This document shows, one piece after another, positions 1 to 8,080 of a stretch of 64,000 nucleotides of DNA (its first letter is position 1; every line of letters starts with the position of its first letter). The stretch is taken from positions 3,196 to 67,195 of the forward strand of contig JAXIPB010000146.1 in the NCBI GenBank assembly GCA_045403155.1, given 5' to 3'. Source of the stretch: JAXIPB01 sp045403155 (lineage in GTDB: Bacteria > Actinomycetota > Actinomycetes > Mycobacteriales > Micromonosporaceae). Under the pieces are notes generated by a model, which searched no databases, was not told the DNA's origin, and saw nothing but the letters and a program-made list of their open reading frames with translations. A program made the translations under genes and the position numbers.

Positions 1-851
1 ACATCGAGTATCAGACGCGCAACCCGGAGACCGGCCTGGAGAACCAGTGCTGGAAGGACTCGGCGAATTCCATTGTGCACCCCGACGGTCGGATCGCGTC
101 CCTTCCAAGGGCGTGTTGCGAAATCCAGGGATATGCATACGACGCACGGCGACGGGCGGCGCGCCTCGCCCGCGAGATCTGGCTCGACGATGCCCTGGCC
201 GATCGGTTGGAGCGCGACGCCGCGCAGCTGCGGGCACAATTCGATCGGGACTTCTGGCTTCCGGAACTCGGCTTCTTCGCGCTGGCGCTGGACGGCGAAA
301 AGAACCCGGTGCCGACGCTGACTTCCAACATCGGGCATCTACTGTGGAGCGGCATCGTCGCCGACGAGCGAGTGGAGTGCGTCGTCGCTCACTTGGGCGG
401 GGAACAGATGTTCTCCGGATGGGGTGTCCGCACGCTGGCGGACGGGCAACCGGCGTACAACCCGATCGAGTACCACAACGGCACGGTCTGGCCGCACGAC
501 ACGGCGCTCATCGCGGCCGGCCTGGCCCGATACGGACGGCGTCAGGACGCCAACCGTCTCGGGGTCGCGCTGCTGGAGGCAGCGAGTCATTTCGCGTACC
601 GACTCCCGGAGGCGTTCGCCGGGTACGGCCGCACCGCGACCAAAGTCCCTGTCGCCTACCCCACCGCGTGCTCGCCCCAGGCCTGGGCCGCTGGCGCCCC
701 GCTGCTTCTGCTGAGCGTGATGCTCGGCTTGGAGCCGACCGCGAGTGGCTTGACGGTACGTCCGTACCTGCCGGCGGAGGTCGGCCGGCTCATGGTCCGG
801 GGGTTGCCTGGTCGGTGGGGCCGGGCGGACGCGGTCGCCATGCGCGAGTGA
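1..851 (+). CDS. Debranching-enzyme-like glycoside hydrolase (amylo-alpha-1,6-glucosidase type), 3' part only
   Basis: The gene enters from the left edge; the first whole codon is at position 3 and about 282 residues of the C-terminal half are present. It matches the complete protein at 15017-17125 along its length: the segment around NQCWKDS, the shared NIGHLLWSGIV, the FSGWGVRTLA segment, GAVWP/GTVWPHD and AYPTACSPQAW occur in the same order. This is the (alpha/alpha)6 catalytic part of the glycogen-debranching / MGH1-like family, which cleaves alpha-1,6-glucosidic branches or related alpha-glucans. The true substrate cannot be read from sequence. The 3' end overlaps the convergent GAF-ANTAR gene by 62 bp. 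The start and the N-terminal domain lie outside the window. Confidence 0.85.
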   Translation, partial: IEYQTRNPETGLENQCWKDSANSIVHPDGRIASLPRACCEIQGYAYDARRRAARLAREIWLDDALADRLERDAAQLRAQFDRDFWLPELGFFALALDGEKNPVPTLTSNIGHLLWSGIVADERVECVVAHLGGEQMFSGWGVRTLADGQPAYNPIEYHNGTVWPHDTALIAAGLARYGRRQDANRLGVALLEAASHFAYRLPEAFAGYGRTATKVPVAYPTACSPQAWAAGAPLLLLSVMLGLEPTASGLTVRPYLPAEVGRLMVRGLPGRWGRADAVAMRE

Positions 852-1602
852 GGCCTACGGGTCCGATATGTCCGCCACGGTCGCTGACGGTACGAACCAG
901 ACGCTCGGCGACCGCCGGCAGTCCGACTCCGAGGTGGGTCGCCGCGTCGTGAAGCTGGCGCAGCGCCTGCTCGGGCGCGCAGCCCCGTTGCGCCATGATG
1001 ATGCCGATCGCTCGCTCGACGGCGGCGTCGGCCGTCCGAACCCCGCTGACCTGGGCGAGCAACTCCTCGTGCAACTCCTCCTGGATCAACTGCCGCATGC
1101 GTACCCTCAACAGCAGGCTCGAGTGGTCGGCCACCAGCATCGCGATGATCGGCATATCCGACGAGAAGGCGTCGGGCCGGTCGGCGTAGACGTTCAGCGC
1201 GCCGAGCACCAATGCGTCCACGTCGAACGGATACGAGAGGACCCCGTGCACGCCGTGCTGACGGGCCAACGCGGACCAGGCGGGCCAGCGGGCCTCGTTG
1301 CTGAGGCTCTGGCACATGACGATGTCCCGAGTGCGCACCGCCTCCATACACGGGCCGTCGCCCGCCGCGTATGTGGCCTCGTCGAGGAGTTCCACCGGGA
1401 GTCCGGTGGCCGCGAAAGTCGCGGGTTCCCCCTCGCTGATCAGCGTCACGCCGCATCGGACGTGCCCCGGGAGGATATCCGCCGTCACCTTGAGCAGGTC
1501 GTCAATCGCCTCAGGCAGGGCCGTCGCCGAGGTGATCCGGGCGGTGATCTCCTTGAGTGCCGCAACGATCTCCACGAGGTGCGGCTGGCTCTCGGCATCC
1601 AC
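790..1602 (-). CDS. GAF and ANTAR domain regulator
   Basis: About 270 residues. The N-terminal two thirds look like a GAF sensory domain (the stretch with AAGDGPCMEA and the later VLGALNVYADRPDAF is typical). The C-terminal part carries an ANTAR RNA-binding domain (AVERAIGIIMAQRGCAPEQA, then the helix with L and AERLV). ANTAR proteins bind paired hexaloop hairpins in nascent mRNA and prevent transcription termination; the signal and the target here are unknown. I chose GTG at 1602 because GGGGAGGA lies seven to eight bases upstream and residues before it look non-conserved. It is divergent from the kinase gene with a 125-bp gap that must hold both promoters. The neighbouring hydrolase suggests, but does not prove, a link to alpha-glucan metabolism. 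Confidence 0.85.
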   Translation of the reverse strand: MDAESQPHLVEIVAALKEITARITSATALPEAIDDLLKVTADILPGHVRCGVTLISEGEPATFAATGLPVELLDEATYAAGDGPCMEAVRTRDIVMCQSLSNEARWPAWSALARQHGVHGVLSYPFDVDALVLGALNVYADRPDAFSSDMPIIAMLVADHSSLLLRVRMRQLIQEELHEELLAQVSGVRTADAAVERAIGIIMAQRGCAPEQALRQLHDAATHLGVGLPAVAERLVRTVSDRGGHIGPVGLTRAWRPRPPGPTDQATPGP

Positions 1603-1730
1603 GTGACCATCCTCCCCGACGGACGCCCCGCGGGGTAGCGGGGCACGTGACGAGCCGAAATCTACCGGTGGAAGCCGGCAGGCGGGTGCATTAACCTTCG
1701 GGGCGGGGCGGGGCGGGAATCTGGGGGATG

Positions 1731-3470
1731 ATGTCCGAATCACACCGGCTGGTTGCAGGGCGATATCGCCTGACGAGCCAGATCGGAACCGGCGGGATGG
1801 GCCGAGTCTGGCTCGCCCGCGACGAGATCCTGCACCGCGACGTCGCGGTCAAGGAGGTCGTCCTCCCGCACGACCTGAGCGAGGCGGAGCGGGCCGACCT
1901 CTGCCAGCGGACGCTGCGGGAGGCGCGCGCCGCCGCTCGGTTGAGTCACCCCAACGTGATTGCCATCTATGACGTCGTCGACGCCGAGGACCGGCCCTGG
2001 ATCGTGATGGAGCTGGTGCGATCGCGCACGCTGTACCAGGTGATCAAGGAAGATGGGCCCGTCACTCCCAGGCAGGCGGCCGAGATCGGTCTGGCCGTGC
2101 TCGCCGCTCTGCGCGCGGCGCACCGCGCCGGTGTCTGGCACCGCGACGTGAAGCCGGGCAACGTCCTCTTGGCCGACGATGGCCGGGTCGTGCTCACTGA
2201 CTTCGGCTTGGCGACGTACGACGGGGACGGCATGGCCACCCGGTCGGGTCTCATCCTTGGCTCGGCCCAGTACATCGCCCCGGAGCGGGCAAGGGACGGA
2301 GTCTCCGGCCCGGAATCGGATATGTGGTCGCTCGGCGCGACCCTCTTCGCCGCGGTGGAGGGTCGTTCCCCGTACGCGCGGGACTCCTCGATGGCGACGC
2401 TGACCGCGCTGGCCACCTTGCCCCCGGACGCGCCTCGGCGCGCTGGTCCGCTGCGACCAGTGCTCATCGGCTTGCTGCGCAAGAATCCTCGCCACCGGAT
2501 GGGGGCGGCCGAGGTCGAGAAGCTGCTCAGGCGGATCGCGGACGGCGAAGTCAAGGGCCTTGCCGCGGGGCGGACTCTGGCCGCCCGCCGCCGGCGTCCG
2601 CCGTCCGCTACGCGGTTCGGTGAGGAGCCGGGCGAACTCGCGCCGGGGAGCGCGACGGCTGCGGCGTTGGCCGACGTCGCCGATCCGGTCGATGGGAGGC
2701 TCGACCCGGCGGGCGGCGGCGCTGTGCACGTGGACGGTCGCCCGCCTCATCCGCGAACCGTGACTGAGGAGACCATGCGCCACCAGCCCGGCCGGCACCG
2801 AACGTGGCCGTGGGTACTGGCCGGCGTGCTTCTCGCGCTCGTCGTTCCGACCGGGGTCGTCCTGCTGGAATCGCGGGACGCCGGACCTGGCCCGTCGGCG
2901 GCGCCCAGCCAGTCGCCGTCGGTCGCCGCCGGGCTGACCCCGGCAATGGGCGTTCAGGCCTGCGTGGAGCAAATCCCGCAGGCCGGGGTCTCGGTCCCCG
3001 ACGGCGGCCAGGCTCGTCCCGGGGAGTATCAGCTGATCTCAGGCTGGCATTACTACCGCGATCCGTCCGGATTCCGCATCGGGGTGCCGGCCGGCTGGGA
3101 GTTCTCCCGCATCGACTCGCTCTACTGCTTCCGGGACCCGAACAGCGCCAAGGCGATCGCCGTGCAGGTCAACGGGGTCGTGGACGGGCATCCGATGGAC
3201 CTCCTCGCGCGCGGCGAGGCGGAGTGGATCGACGCCGCGGGTCTCGCGAACTACAAGCGGGTACGAATCAGCGATCTGCACTTCGATGAGGGAGCCGCGG
3301 ATCTCGAGTACACGTATACGCGCGACGGCCTTGACCTGCACGGCATCGCCCGCATGATGCGTTGGGAGGGCCAGGTCTACACACTTCACTGGCTCACGAT
3401 CGAGGCCTACTGGCTGTCCGATCGCTACCTCATGGACGTCGTTCATACGAGCTTCGGCTTGGATCCGTAA
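1731..3470 (+). CDS. Membrane-anchored Ser/Thr protein kinase (PknB-like kinase domain)
   Basis: About 579 residues. The N-terminal ~270 residues are a Hanks-type kinase: glycine loop GTGGMGRVW near residues 19-27, catalytic lysine in VAVKEV (about residue 41), HRDVKPGN catalytic loop, DFGLA metal-binding motif, and an APER-like segment (IAPERA). A Pro/Arg-rich linker follows, then one membrane helix starting near WPWVLAGVLLALVV, and an external domain of about 200 residues that shows no PASTA repeats and that I do not recognise. The topology is kinase inside, sensor outside, as in actinobacterial Pkn kinases. ATGs at 1728 and 1731 are adjacent; both sit very close to a GGGGG, so the exact start is open. 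The substrate and ligand are unknown. Confidence 0.9.
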   Translation: MSESHRLVAGRYRLTSQIGTGGMGRVWLARDEILHRDVAVKEVVLPHDLSEAERADLCQRTLREARAAARLSHPNVIAIYDVVDAEDRPWIVMELVRSRTLYQVIKEDGPVTPRQAAEIGLAVLAALRAAHRAGVWHRDVKPGNVLLADDGRVVLTDFGLATYDGDGMATRSGLILGSAQYIAPERARDGVSGPESDMWSLGATLFAAVEGRSPYARDSSMATLTALATLPPDAPRRAGPLRPVLIGLLRKNPRHRMGAAEVEKLLRRIADGEVKGLAAGRTLAARRRRPPSATRFGEEPGELAPGSATAAALADVADPVDGRLDPAGGGAVHVDGRPPHPRTVTEETMRHQPGRHRTWPWVLAGVLLALVVPTGVVLLESRDAGPGPSAAPSQSPSVAAGLTPAMGVQACVEQIPQAGVSVPDGGQARPGEYQLISGWHYYRDPSGFRIGVPAGWEFSRIDSLYCFRDPNSAKAIAVQVNGVVDGHPMDLLARGEAEWIDAAGLANYKRVRISDLHFDEGAADLEYTYTRDGLDLHGIARMMRWEGQVYTLHWLTIEAYWLSDRYLMDVVHTSFGLDP

Positions 3471-3486
3471 CGCCCAGATGTATACT
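3459..3486 (+). promoter_or_regulatory. Likely sigma-70-type promoter for the cold-shock gene
   Basis: TTGGAT at 3459-3464 and TATACT at 3481-3486 are separated by 16 bp, inside and just after the end of the kinase gene. Transcription from here would give a leader of about 145 nt before the cold-shock start at 3638, and long leaders are usual for cold-shock mRNAs. This rests on a consensus match only. Confidence 0.5.
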
Positions 3487-3517
3487 GGCCGCGGTTTTGG
3501 TGCATGTATGACCTCTC

Positions 3518-3538
3518 GCGGCGAGAACCATTCGCCGC
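3518..3538 (+). other. Hairpin in the cold-shock gene leader
   Basis: GCGGCGA (3518-3524) pairs with TCGCCGC (3532-3538) around a 7-nt loop. It lies in the presumed 5' leader of the cold-shock gene, about 100 bp before its start codon. It could be a regulatory leader structure or a leftover terminator of the kinase gene; there is no T run after it. Confidence 0.4.
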
Positions 3539-3637
3539 TGTCCGTGTTCTTCTCCCAGCAGGAAGACCGGGGCGCGATCGAACATGCCCCCGGACGCGCA
3601 AGGTGCGTGTTCGTGTGTAAGCCACCAAGGAGAGAAC

Positions 3638-3841
3638 ATGGCCCAGGGAACCGTCAAGTGGTTCAACGCCGAGAAGGGCTACGGCTTCATCAGCACAGAC
3701 AACGGCGGCGGCGACGTGTTCGTGCACTTCAGCGCCATCCAGGGCGACGGCTACCGGTCGCTCGAGGAGAACCAGCGCGTTGAGTTTGAGGTTGCCCGCG
3801 GACCCAAGGGCCCGCAGGCCGAGTCGGTGCGCGTCATCTAA
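3638..3841 (+). CDS. Cold-shock protein (CspA family)
   Basis: A complete 67-residue single cold-shock domain. It begins MAQGTVKWFNAEKGYGFI, which contains RNP1-like KGYGFI; the second RNA-binding segment is DVFVHFSAI. The family binds single-stranded RNA and DNA and melts mRNA secondary structure. AAGGAGAG at 3627-3634 just upstream fixes the ATG at 3638; earlier in-frame starts give residues unlike the family. The gene has its own long leader and is followed by a strong hairpin, so it is probably monocistronic. It could serve cold shock or be constitutive, as for CspA homologues of actinobacteria. Confidence 0.97.
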   Translation: MAQGTVKWFNAEKGYGFISTDNGGGDVFVHFSAIQGDGYRSLEENQRVEFEVARGPKGPQAESVRVI

Positions 3842-3871
3842 GTTCCTTGCCGGATTGTCGGCGATCAAAGG

Positions 3872-3910
3872 CTTGTGGCCGTGGTCTGATCTTCAGATCA
3901 CGGCCACAAG
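3872..3910 (+). terminator. Strong hairpin after the cold-shock gene
   Basis: A 12-bp perfect stem: CTTGTGGCCGTG at 3872-3883 pairs with CACGGCCACAAG at 3899-3910. The 15-nt interior can itself pair partly (CTGA with TCAG). The flanks GATCAAAGG and TCCTTGATC extend it imperfectly to about 3863-3919. It begins 31 bp after the stop codon. There is no U tract, which is common for actinobacterial terminators. Confidence 0.75.
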
Positions 3911-3952
3911 TCCTTGATCACGCGAGCCGGGGCGATCCACAAGGGAGGATCG

Positions 3953-4975
3953 ATGAGTGTGGTCGGCGGTGTCGTTGTCGGCTTGGATAATGGCGGGACG
4001 GCCAACAACGCGACCGTGCTTGACGCAGCCGGCCATTTCCTGGTCGACCGGCTTGTAGAGGTGCCGAGCCGGGTTCAGGAGGGCCCGGACGTCGCCGTCG
4101 AGGCGCTCGCCTATGCCATGGATACCGTGCTCGAGGTGACCGGAATCGCGCGCGACGCGGTGCGCTGCGTCGGCCTCGACTCACCCGGGCCCGCGAGCGC
4201 GGACGGCGTGATCTCATCGAAAGGGTCGACCAACTTCAACCAGCCGGCGTGGCGTGGCTTCGATTTCCGCGGCGCGCTCGAGGATTGCCTGCGGATCCCG
4301 GTGGTCTACAACAATGACGGCAACGCGGCCGCACTGTACGCGCACTATTCTCACTTCGGCCGGTTGGCGCAGGCTAACTCGTCGGTATCGGTGATCGTCG
4401 GCACGGGGCTCGGCGGCGGCGTCATCGAGGCCGGTGGGGTCATCAAGGGCGCGGCGGGCATGGCGGGCGAGTTGGGTCACGTCCACATCCCGATGGCGGG
4501 CCTGCTCGCCGACGGTCAGCCGACACCGCAATGTAACTGCGGCTTCGTCGGGGACGCCGAGAGCGTGGCGTCGCTGACCGGCATAGAGAAGAACCTGCTG
4601 CCGTTCTGGCTGACCCGGTACCCGGACCATGAGCTGAACGACGCCGGGTCGTTGGGCAAGGCGGCCCGGCTGGTGCGCGGCTACGGCGAGCGTGGCGATC
4701 CGCTCGCGCTCAAGATCTTCGAACAGCAGGCGATGGCATTGGGCCGGCTGTTCACGATCGCCGCCAACTTCACCGACCCGAGCGCGTACTTCGTTGGCGG
4801 AGGTGTCGTCGAGGCCGCGCCCGATTTCCGGGACTGGTTTCTTGCCACGGTTCGAGAGCACACGGTCTTCCGGGCGGAGCAGGAGCGCGTGGTGAGCTTC
4901 GCCCTCGTGCCCGATCTTGACATGGCGGGTGCACGCGGCGCGGCCCTCGCGGCCCTCGACCTCATTACCCCTTGA
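3953..4975 (+). CDS. ROK family sugar kinase
   Basis: About 340 residues. The phosphate-binding motif near the start is GLDNGGTANNATVLD, a second motif is VYNNDGNAAALYAHY, and GTGLGGGVIEAGG followed by MAGELGHVHIP is the ROK signature region carrying the histidine ligand. The zinc motif of ROK proteins, normally CxCGxxGCxE, reads CNCGFVGDAES: the last cysteine is replaced by aspartate. There is no N-terminal helix-turn-helix, so it should be a kinase (glucokinase or N-acetylsugar kinase class) and not a repressor. AAGGGAGG ahead of 3953 fixes that ATG over the upstream one at 3914. It fits the alpha-glucan theme of the region as a possible glucose phosphorylating enzyme, which is inference. 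Confidence 0.88.
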   Translation: MSVVGGVVVGLDNGGTANNATVLDAAGHFLVDRLVEVPSRVQEGPDVAVEALAYAMDTVLEVTGIARDAVRCVGLDSPGPASADGVISSKGSTNFNQPAWRGFDFRGALEDCLRIPVVYNNDGNAAALYAHYSHFGRLAQANSSVSVIVGTGLGGGVIEAGGVIKGAAGMAGELGHVHIPMAGLLADGQPTPQCNCGFVGDAESVASLTGIEKNLLPFWLTRYPDHELNDAGSLGKAARLVRGYGERGDPLALKIFEQQAMALGRLFTIAANFTDPSAYFVGGGVVEAAPDFRDWFLATVREHTVFRAEQERVVSFALVPDLDMAGARGAALAALDLITP

Positions 4976-5001
4976 GCGCCCCTTGAGCGCCGCTTGAGCG
5001 C
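4969..5001. repeat. Three tandem 11-bp units at the ROK gene stop codon
   Basis: CCCTTGAGCGC (4969-4979), CCCTTGAGCGC (4980-4990) and CGCTTGAGCGC (4991-5001) follow head to tail. The first copy contains the stop codon of the ROK gene, so TGA is repeated every 11 bp. The third copy runs into the family A hairpin element. Confidence 0.85.
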
Positions 5002-5070
5002 CGATCATGACCTGGAGGTCATGATCGGCGCGGTTCTGCGACAGCCAGCTCATGATCACGGCGATCTTGG
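4998..5070 (+). repeat. Family A intergenic hairpin-plus-tail element, copy 1
   Basis: A perfect 16-bp inverted repeat (GCGCCGATCATGACCT, 4998-5013, pairing with 5016-5031) with a GG centre. After 19 bp comes the conserved tail CATGATCACGGCGATCTTGG (5051-5070). The element lies between the convergent ROK and multicopper oxidase genes, so it could terminate both. Four further copies occur at 8885, 13633, 26874 and 44299. Confidence 0.85.
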
Positions 5071-5110
5071 CGCTCCCGGCGCGGCTCCGCGGCCGGGAGT
5101 TGCCTGGATG

Positions 5111-6610
5111 CTACGAGTGGCGGTGGCCGACGGGTGTTGTGGCCGGCTGGCCGGAATTGACCACGACGAACTGGCCCATCATTCCCTGGTCCTCGTGGTA
5201 CAGGACGTGGCAGTGGAACATGAACGGCGCGGCCGCGTCGGCGAAGGAGCCGAACGGCACGATGATCTCGTACGGGACATTGGGGTTCAGAAAGAGCGTG
5301 TCCTTGTAGCCGAGCAGCTGCGGCGGCGGCGTTCGACCGCCGACCGCGAGCACCTGGAACTGCACGCCATGGATGTGGAAATTGTGCGGCGTACCGTCGT
5401 TGTTCTCCAGGCGCCAGATCTCGGTGGTATCCCGCGTCACGGTGGCATCGATCCGGGACATGTCCATGCGCTGGCCGTTGACGGTCTCGTCGCCGAGGTG
5501 GAAGCTCCGCCGCTGCACGGGCTGCGGCGCACGAAGGCGCGGCACATCTGCCAGGCGCTGCGGCACACTCGCGCTGGCCGCCAGCCGATCGGCGGCGCGC
5601 AACTGCAGGATGTCCAGTGTGTCCGCGCCGCCGGAGAAGCGCCGGCTCAGCGGGTCCAGGCCGAGCGGAGGCGGGGTGCTGCGAAGCACGGCTCGCTCGC
5701 CCGGACGCATAGTCACGACGATCTCGGCCCGCTCGCCCGGCGACAAAGCGATTCGGTCGGTCACGTACGGCGCCGCGAGCAGTCCGCCGTCGCTGGCCAC
5801 CATGGAGAACGCGCGATCGTCGGCGAATCCAAACTCGTACGAACGCGCGTTGGACGCGTTCAGGAGCCGCAGCCGGGCCCGCTCCGTTTCGATGTCGAGG
5901 TACGGCGCCACCGTGCCGTTGACCGCGATCGTGTCGCCCAGGATGCCGATTCCGCCGAGGAAGGAGCTTCCCTCGTCAAGTTCCCCGGCATCGGTGAACT
6001 GCTTGTCCTGCACGATGACCGGAATGTCGTCGACGCCGTAGCGGTGCGGTAGGGCCGATATCTCCGCGCCGCGATCATCCAGGATGAACATTCCAGCCAG
6101 GCCGCGGTAGACCTGATTCGCGGTCTCGCCGTGCGGGTGCGGGTGGTACCAGAGTGTGGCCGATGGCTGGTCGATCCGCCAGGTTGGCGACCACGTCGAC
6201 CCCGGCGCAACCGTCTGATGCGGCCCACCGTCCATTGTGGCTGAAAGGTGCATCCCATGCCAGTGAACGGTTGTCGTGTCCGGCAACGCGTTGTGCACCT
6301 GTACCACGACCTGCTCGCCGCGGGCAGCCCGAAGTGTTGGACCCAGGTAACCGCCGTTGAAGCCCCAGGTCGGCACGGCTCCCTGGCCAAAGTCATGCAC
6401 GCCCGGCGCGGCGGTCAGGTCGAAGACCCGTCGACCGTCCTCGTCAACAGTGGACGGTGCCAGCGGCGGGATGGTCAGCGGGTTGACGAACTCGATCCGT
6501 CCTGCCGTGTTCAAAGTCATTCGGGTCCAGACAAAGGTGCCGAGGCCGACGCAGCCGCCGCACACCAGGAGGACGATCGACAGGGTCAGACTAAGCGCTC
6601 GCCGAGACAT
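5111..6610 (-). CDS. Multicopper oxidase, membrane-anchored or exported
   Basis: About 499 residues with three cupredoxin domains. All copper ligand motifs are present: HWHGMH and HPHPHG in domain 1, HNFHIHGVQF and FHCHVLYHEDQGMMGQF at the C-terminus (type 1 copper Cys, His and Met included). An N-terminal hydrophobic segment (residues ~6-28) is a signal or anchor, so the enzyme acts outside the membrane. The family couples oxidation of Cu(I), Fe(II) or phenols to O2 reduction; CueO/bilirubin-oxidase-like enzymes are the nearest fit. GGGGGTGG before the ATG supports the start. It is divergent from padR (86 bp apart) with TAC/GTA dyads between, so PadR is its likely regulator. Confidence 0.92.
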   Translation of the reverse strand: MSRRALSLTLSIVLLVCGGCVGLGTFVWTRMTLNTAGRIEFVNPLTIPPLAPSTVDEDGRRVFDLTAAPGVHDFGQGAVPTWGFNGGYLGPTLRAARGEQVVVQVHNALPDTTTVHWHGMHLSATMDGGPHQTVAPGSTWSPTWRIDQPSATLWYHPHPHGETANQVYRGLAGMFILDDRGAEISALPHRYGVDDIPVIVQDKQFTDAGELDEGSSFLGGIGILGDTIAVNGTVAPYLDIETERARLRLLNASNARSYEFGFADDRAFSMVASDGGLLAAPYVTDRIALSPGERAEIVVTMRPGERAVLRSTPPPLGLDPLSRRFSGGADTLDILQLRAADRLAASASVPQRLADVPRLRAPQPVQRRSFHLGDETVNGQRMDMSRIDATVTRDTTEIWRLENNDGTPHNFHIHGVQFQVLAVGGRTPPPQLLGYKDTLFLNPNVPYEIIVPFGSFADAAAPFMFHCHVLYHEDQGMMGQFVVVNSGQPATTPVGHRHS

Positions 6611-6635
6611 GCTCCACCCCCGTTAGCTTGGCGTT

Positions 6636-6696
6636 CTACATGTAGCGTGCCTACGTACCATAGTCAACTGTACCTGCCTACGTGTAGGCTGTCTAC
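6636..6696. promoter_or_regulatory. Divergent promoter and operator cluster between multicopper oxidase and padR
   Basis: The region holds the palindrome CTACATGTAG (6636-6645), a related GCCTACGTAC (6649-6658), the 6-2-6 dyad GCCTACGTGTAGGC (6676-6689) and GTCTACATGA overlapping the padR start. All share CTAC-GTAG half-sites, as expected for binding of a dimeric winged-helix repressor. TAGGCT at 6685-6690, six bases before the padR ATG, fits a -10 box for a leaderless transcript. Autoregulation and control of the oxidase by PadR are inferred. Confidence 0.6.
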
Positions 6697-7029
6697 ATGA
6701 AGGCGGACGCATTGCGCGGGCATCTGGATGCGCTGATCCTCGCTGCCCTCGAACAGGAGCCGCTGCACGGATACGCAGTCATGGAGGCGCTGTTGCGGCG
6801 CAGCGGCGGCGCGCTCGATCTCCCGACCGGCACGCTGTATCCGGCCCTGCGGAGACTCGAACGTGCCGGCTACCTCCGCGGTGAGTGGGGCAGCGTGGGC
6901 GGTCGCGAACGACGCACGTACCGGTTGACCCCGGCCGGCCGACGGTCGTTAGTGGCGGCCCGGACCGAGTGGCGCGATTTCACCGCGGTGATCGAGAGCG
7001 TCCTGCATCCCGCACCGTCCAAGGCCTAG
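6697..7029 (+). CDS. PadR family transcriptional regulator
   Basis: 110 residues. The winged helix shows the family pattern: ILAALEQEPLHGYAVMEAL, then LPTGTLYPALRRLERAGYL, then the wing with RRTYRLTPAGR. PadR proteins are dimeric repressors that respond to phenolic or other small molecules. There is no Shine-Dalgarno sequence before the ATG, but a TAnnnT box lies six bases upstream, so the message is probably leaderless. The neighbouring divergent multicopper oxidase is the likely target. It ends seven bp from the stop of the convergent membrane-protein gene. Confidence 0.9.
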   Translation: MKADALRGHLDALILAALEQEPLHGYAVMEALLRRSGGALDLPTGTLYPALRRLERAGYLRGEWGSVGGRERRTYRLTPAGRRSLVAARTEWRDFTAVIESVLHPAPSKA

Positions 7030-7036
7030 CGGGGGA

Positions 7037-7663
7037 TCACGACGCGGCCAGGCAGCGGCGACCGGACACCGCCACCCAGGCGAGCGGAAGCACCAGGACG
7101 GCGGTCGCCATCGGTAGACCGGTCGCACTGAACAGCGGTGCGGGCGCGAGCGCGGTCAGAAATATCCCGCACGCCGCGAAGACGGTCGACACGACGACGG
7201 CGAACAGGCCGGTTGCCCGGGTCAGCGCCCGTCGTACACCAAGGAATCGAACGCCGACTCCGCAGGCAAGCGCAAGAACCAACGCACCCGCCATCGCCGC
7301 GCCGCCCAGCCAGCCGATGATGCCCTCGAACGTCACAAACGCCGTCGAGCCGGGCCTCGCGGGGCGGTCGGCGAAGTCCCACAAGATGTCCTGCGGGGCG
7401 AGCACAAGGCAGACGAGCAGCGCCGTTCGCACACTCTGTGCGCAACCGAGCTCCCGCTGGAAGCCGGGCGCGATGCGGGCCACCTCGCCGAATTCCGCGA
7501 CGGCGGTGCGCTCGGCCGACGCCCGACTCAGTCCACGCTGCTCGTGTGCCTCGGCCGCATCGATCAGGCTGTCTCGGGCTTCGGAGAGCAGATCGGTCTT
7601 CGCACGCCGGGGCCCGTGCAGCGCGCGGGCGAGATCGGCGACGTACGCATCGATGACAGTCAT
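7037..7663 (-). CDS. Membrane protein with N-terminal HAAS-like helical domain
   Basis: About 208 residues. The first ~70 residues (YVADLARALHGPRRAKTDLL, SLIDAAEAHEQRG, ERTAVAEFGEV) resemble the HAAS / permease-prefix helical domain often found beside PadR regulators. Four membrane segments follow from about residue 75. The role is unknown; by family, HAAS proteins are thought to sense or modulate membrane transport partners. The start at 7663 is set by a GGAGGAGGG just upstream. It is convergent with padR, so a functional pairing with that PadR is possible but not shown by an operon. Confidence 0.7.
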   Translation of the reverse strand: MTVIDAYVADLARALHGPRRAKTDLLSEARDSLIDAAEAHEQRGLSRASAERTAVAEFGEVARIAPGFQRELGCAQSVRTALLVCLVLAPQDILWDFADRPARPGSTAFVTFEGIIGWLGGAAMAGALVLALACGVGVRFLGVRRALTRATGLFAVVVSTVFAACGIFLTALAPAPLFSATGLPMATAVLVLPLAWVAVSGRRCLAAS

Positions 7664-8080
7664 CGCCCCCTCCTCCGCCGGCGGATATCCGATCAAGTAT
7701 GAAGGGCCTGGGCGGCTCAGATCGTCGGGGAAAGACCCTGATTCGTCCCCGATCCCCATGAGTGAACCAACCGGCCACCGTGGACGTATGAAGGACAACC
7801 CCTCGGACGAGGCCGGCGGGGCAAGGGCAGCCAGCCCGGCTTGGCCTCGATCCTGGTGCGGCGGGCGCGTCCCCCGTCTCGCGTCCTTGCACCGGCCGGT
7901 CCGGCCTCGCGCGCTCCCCCCGCCGGGGCCGGACCTGGCGACGCGTCTTCTCGCTCACGGCCACGACCTGGCAGCGGAAGCTAACAGCATTAGCTTGCGG
8001 CTCGATAGCCTCAGTCCGACCTGATCGCAAAGCGTCCGCCGCGGCCCGCGAAGGTGGCAGGATGAGCCTGGGGGCCCGTG
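7664..8080. other. Gene-free stretch with one inverted repeat
   Basis: About 415 bp without a convincing gene on either strand; open frames here lack ribosome sites and recognisable composition. At 7978-7996, AAGCTAA and TTAGCTT form a perfect 7-bp dyad around CAGCA, in otherwise GC-rich DNA. It looks like a regulator-binding site about 85 bp before the DUF5709 gene. The first part must hold the promoter of the HAAS-like gene. Confidence 0.5.

Noticed and set aside
6885..8024. Open frame of 379 codons on the plus strand across padR, the HAAS-like gene and the gap
   Set aside because: It overlaps two well-supported genes on both strands, has Arg/Ser/Pro-rich composition with no motif, and no ribosome site near any plausible internal start.
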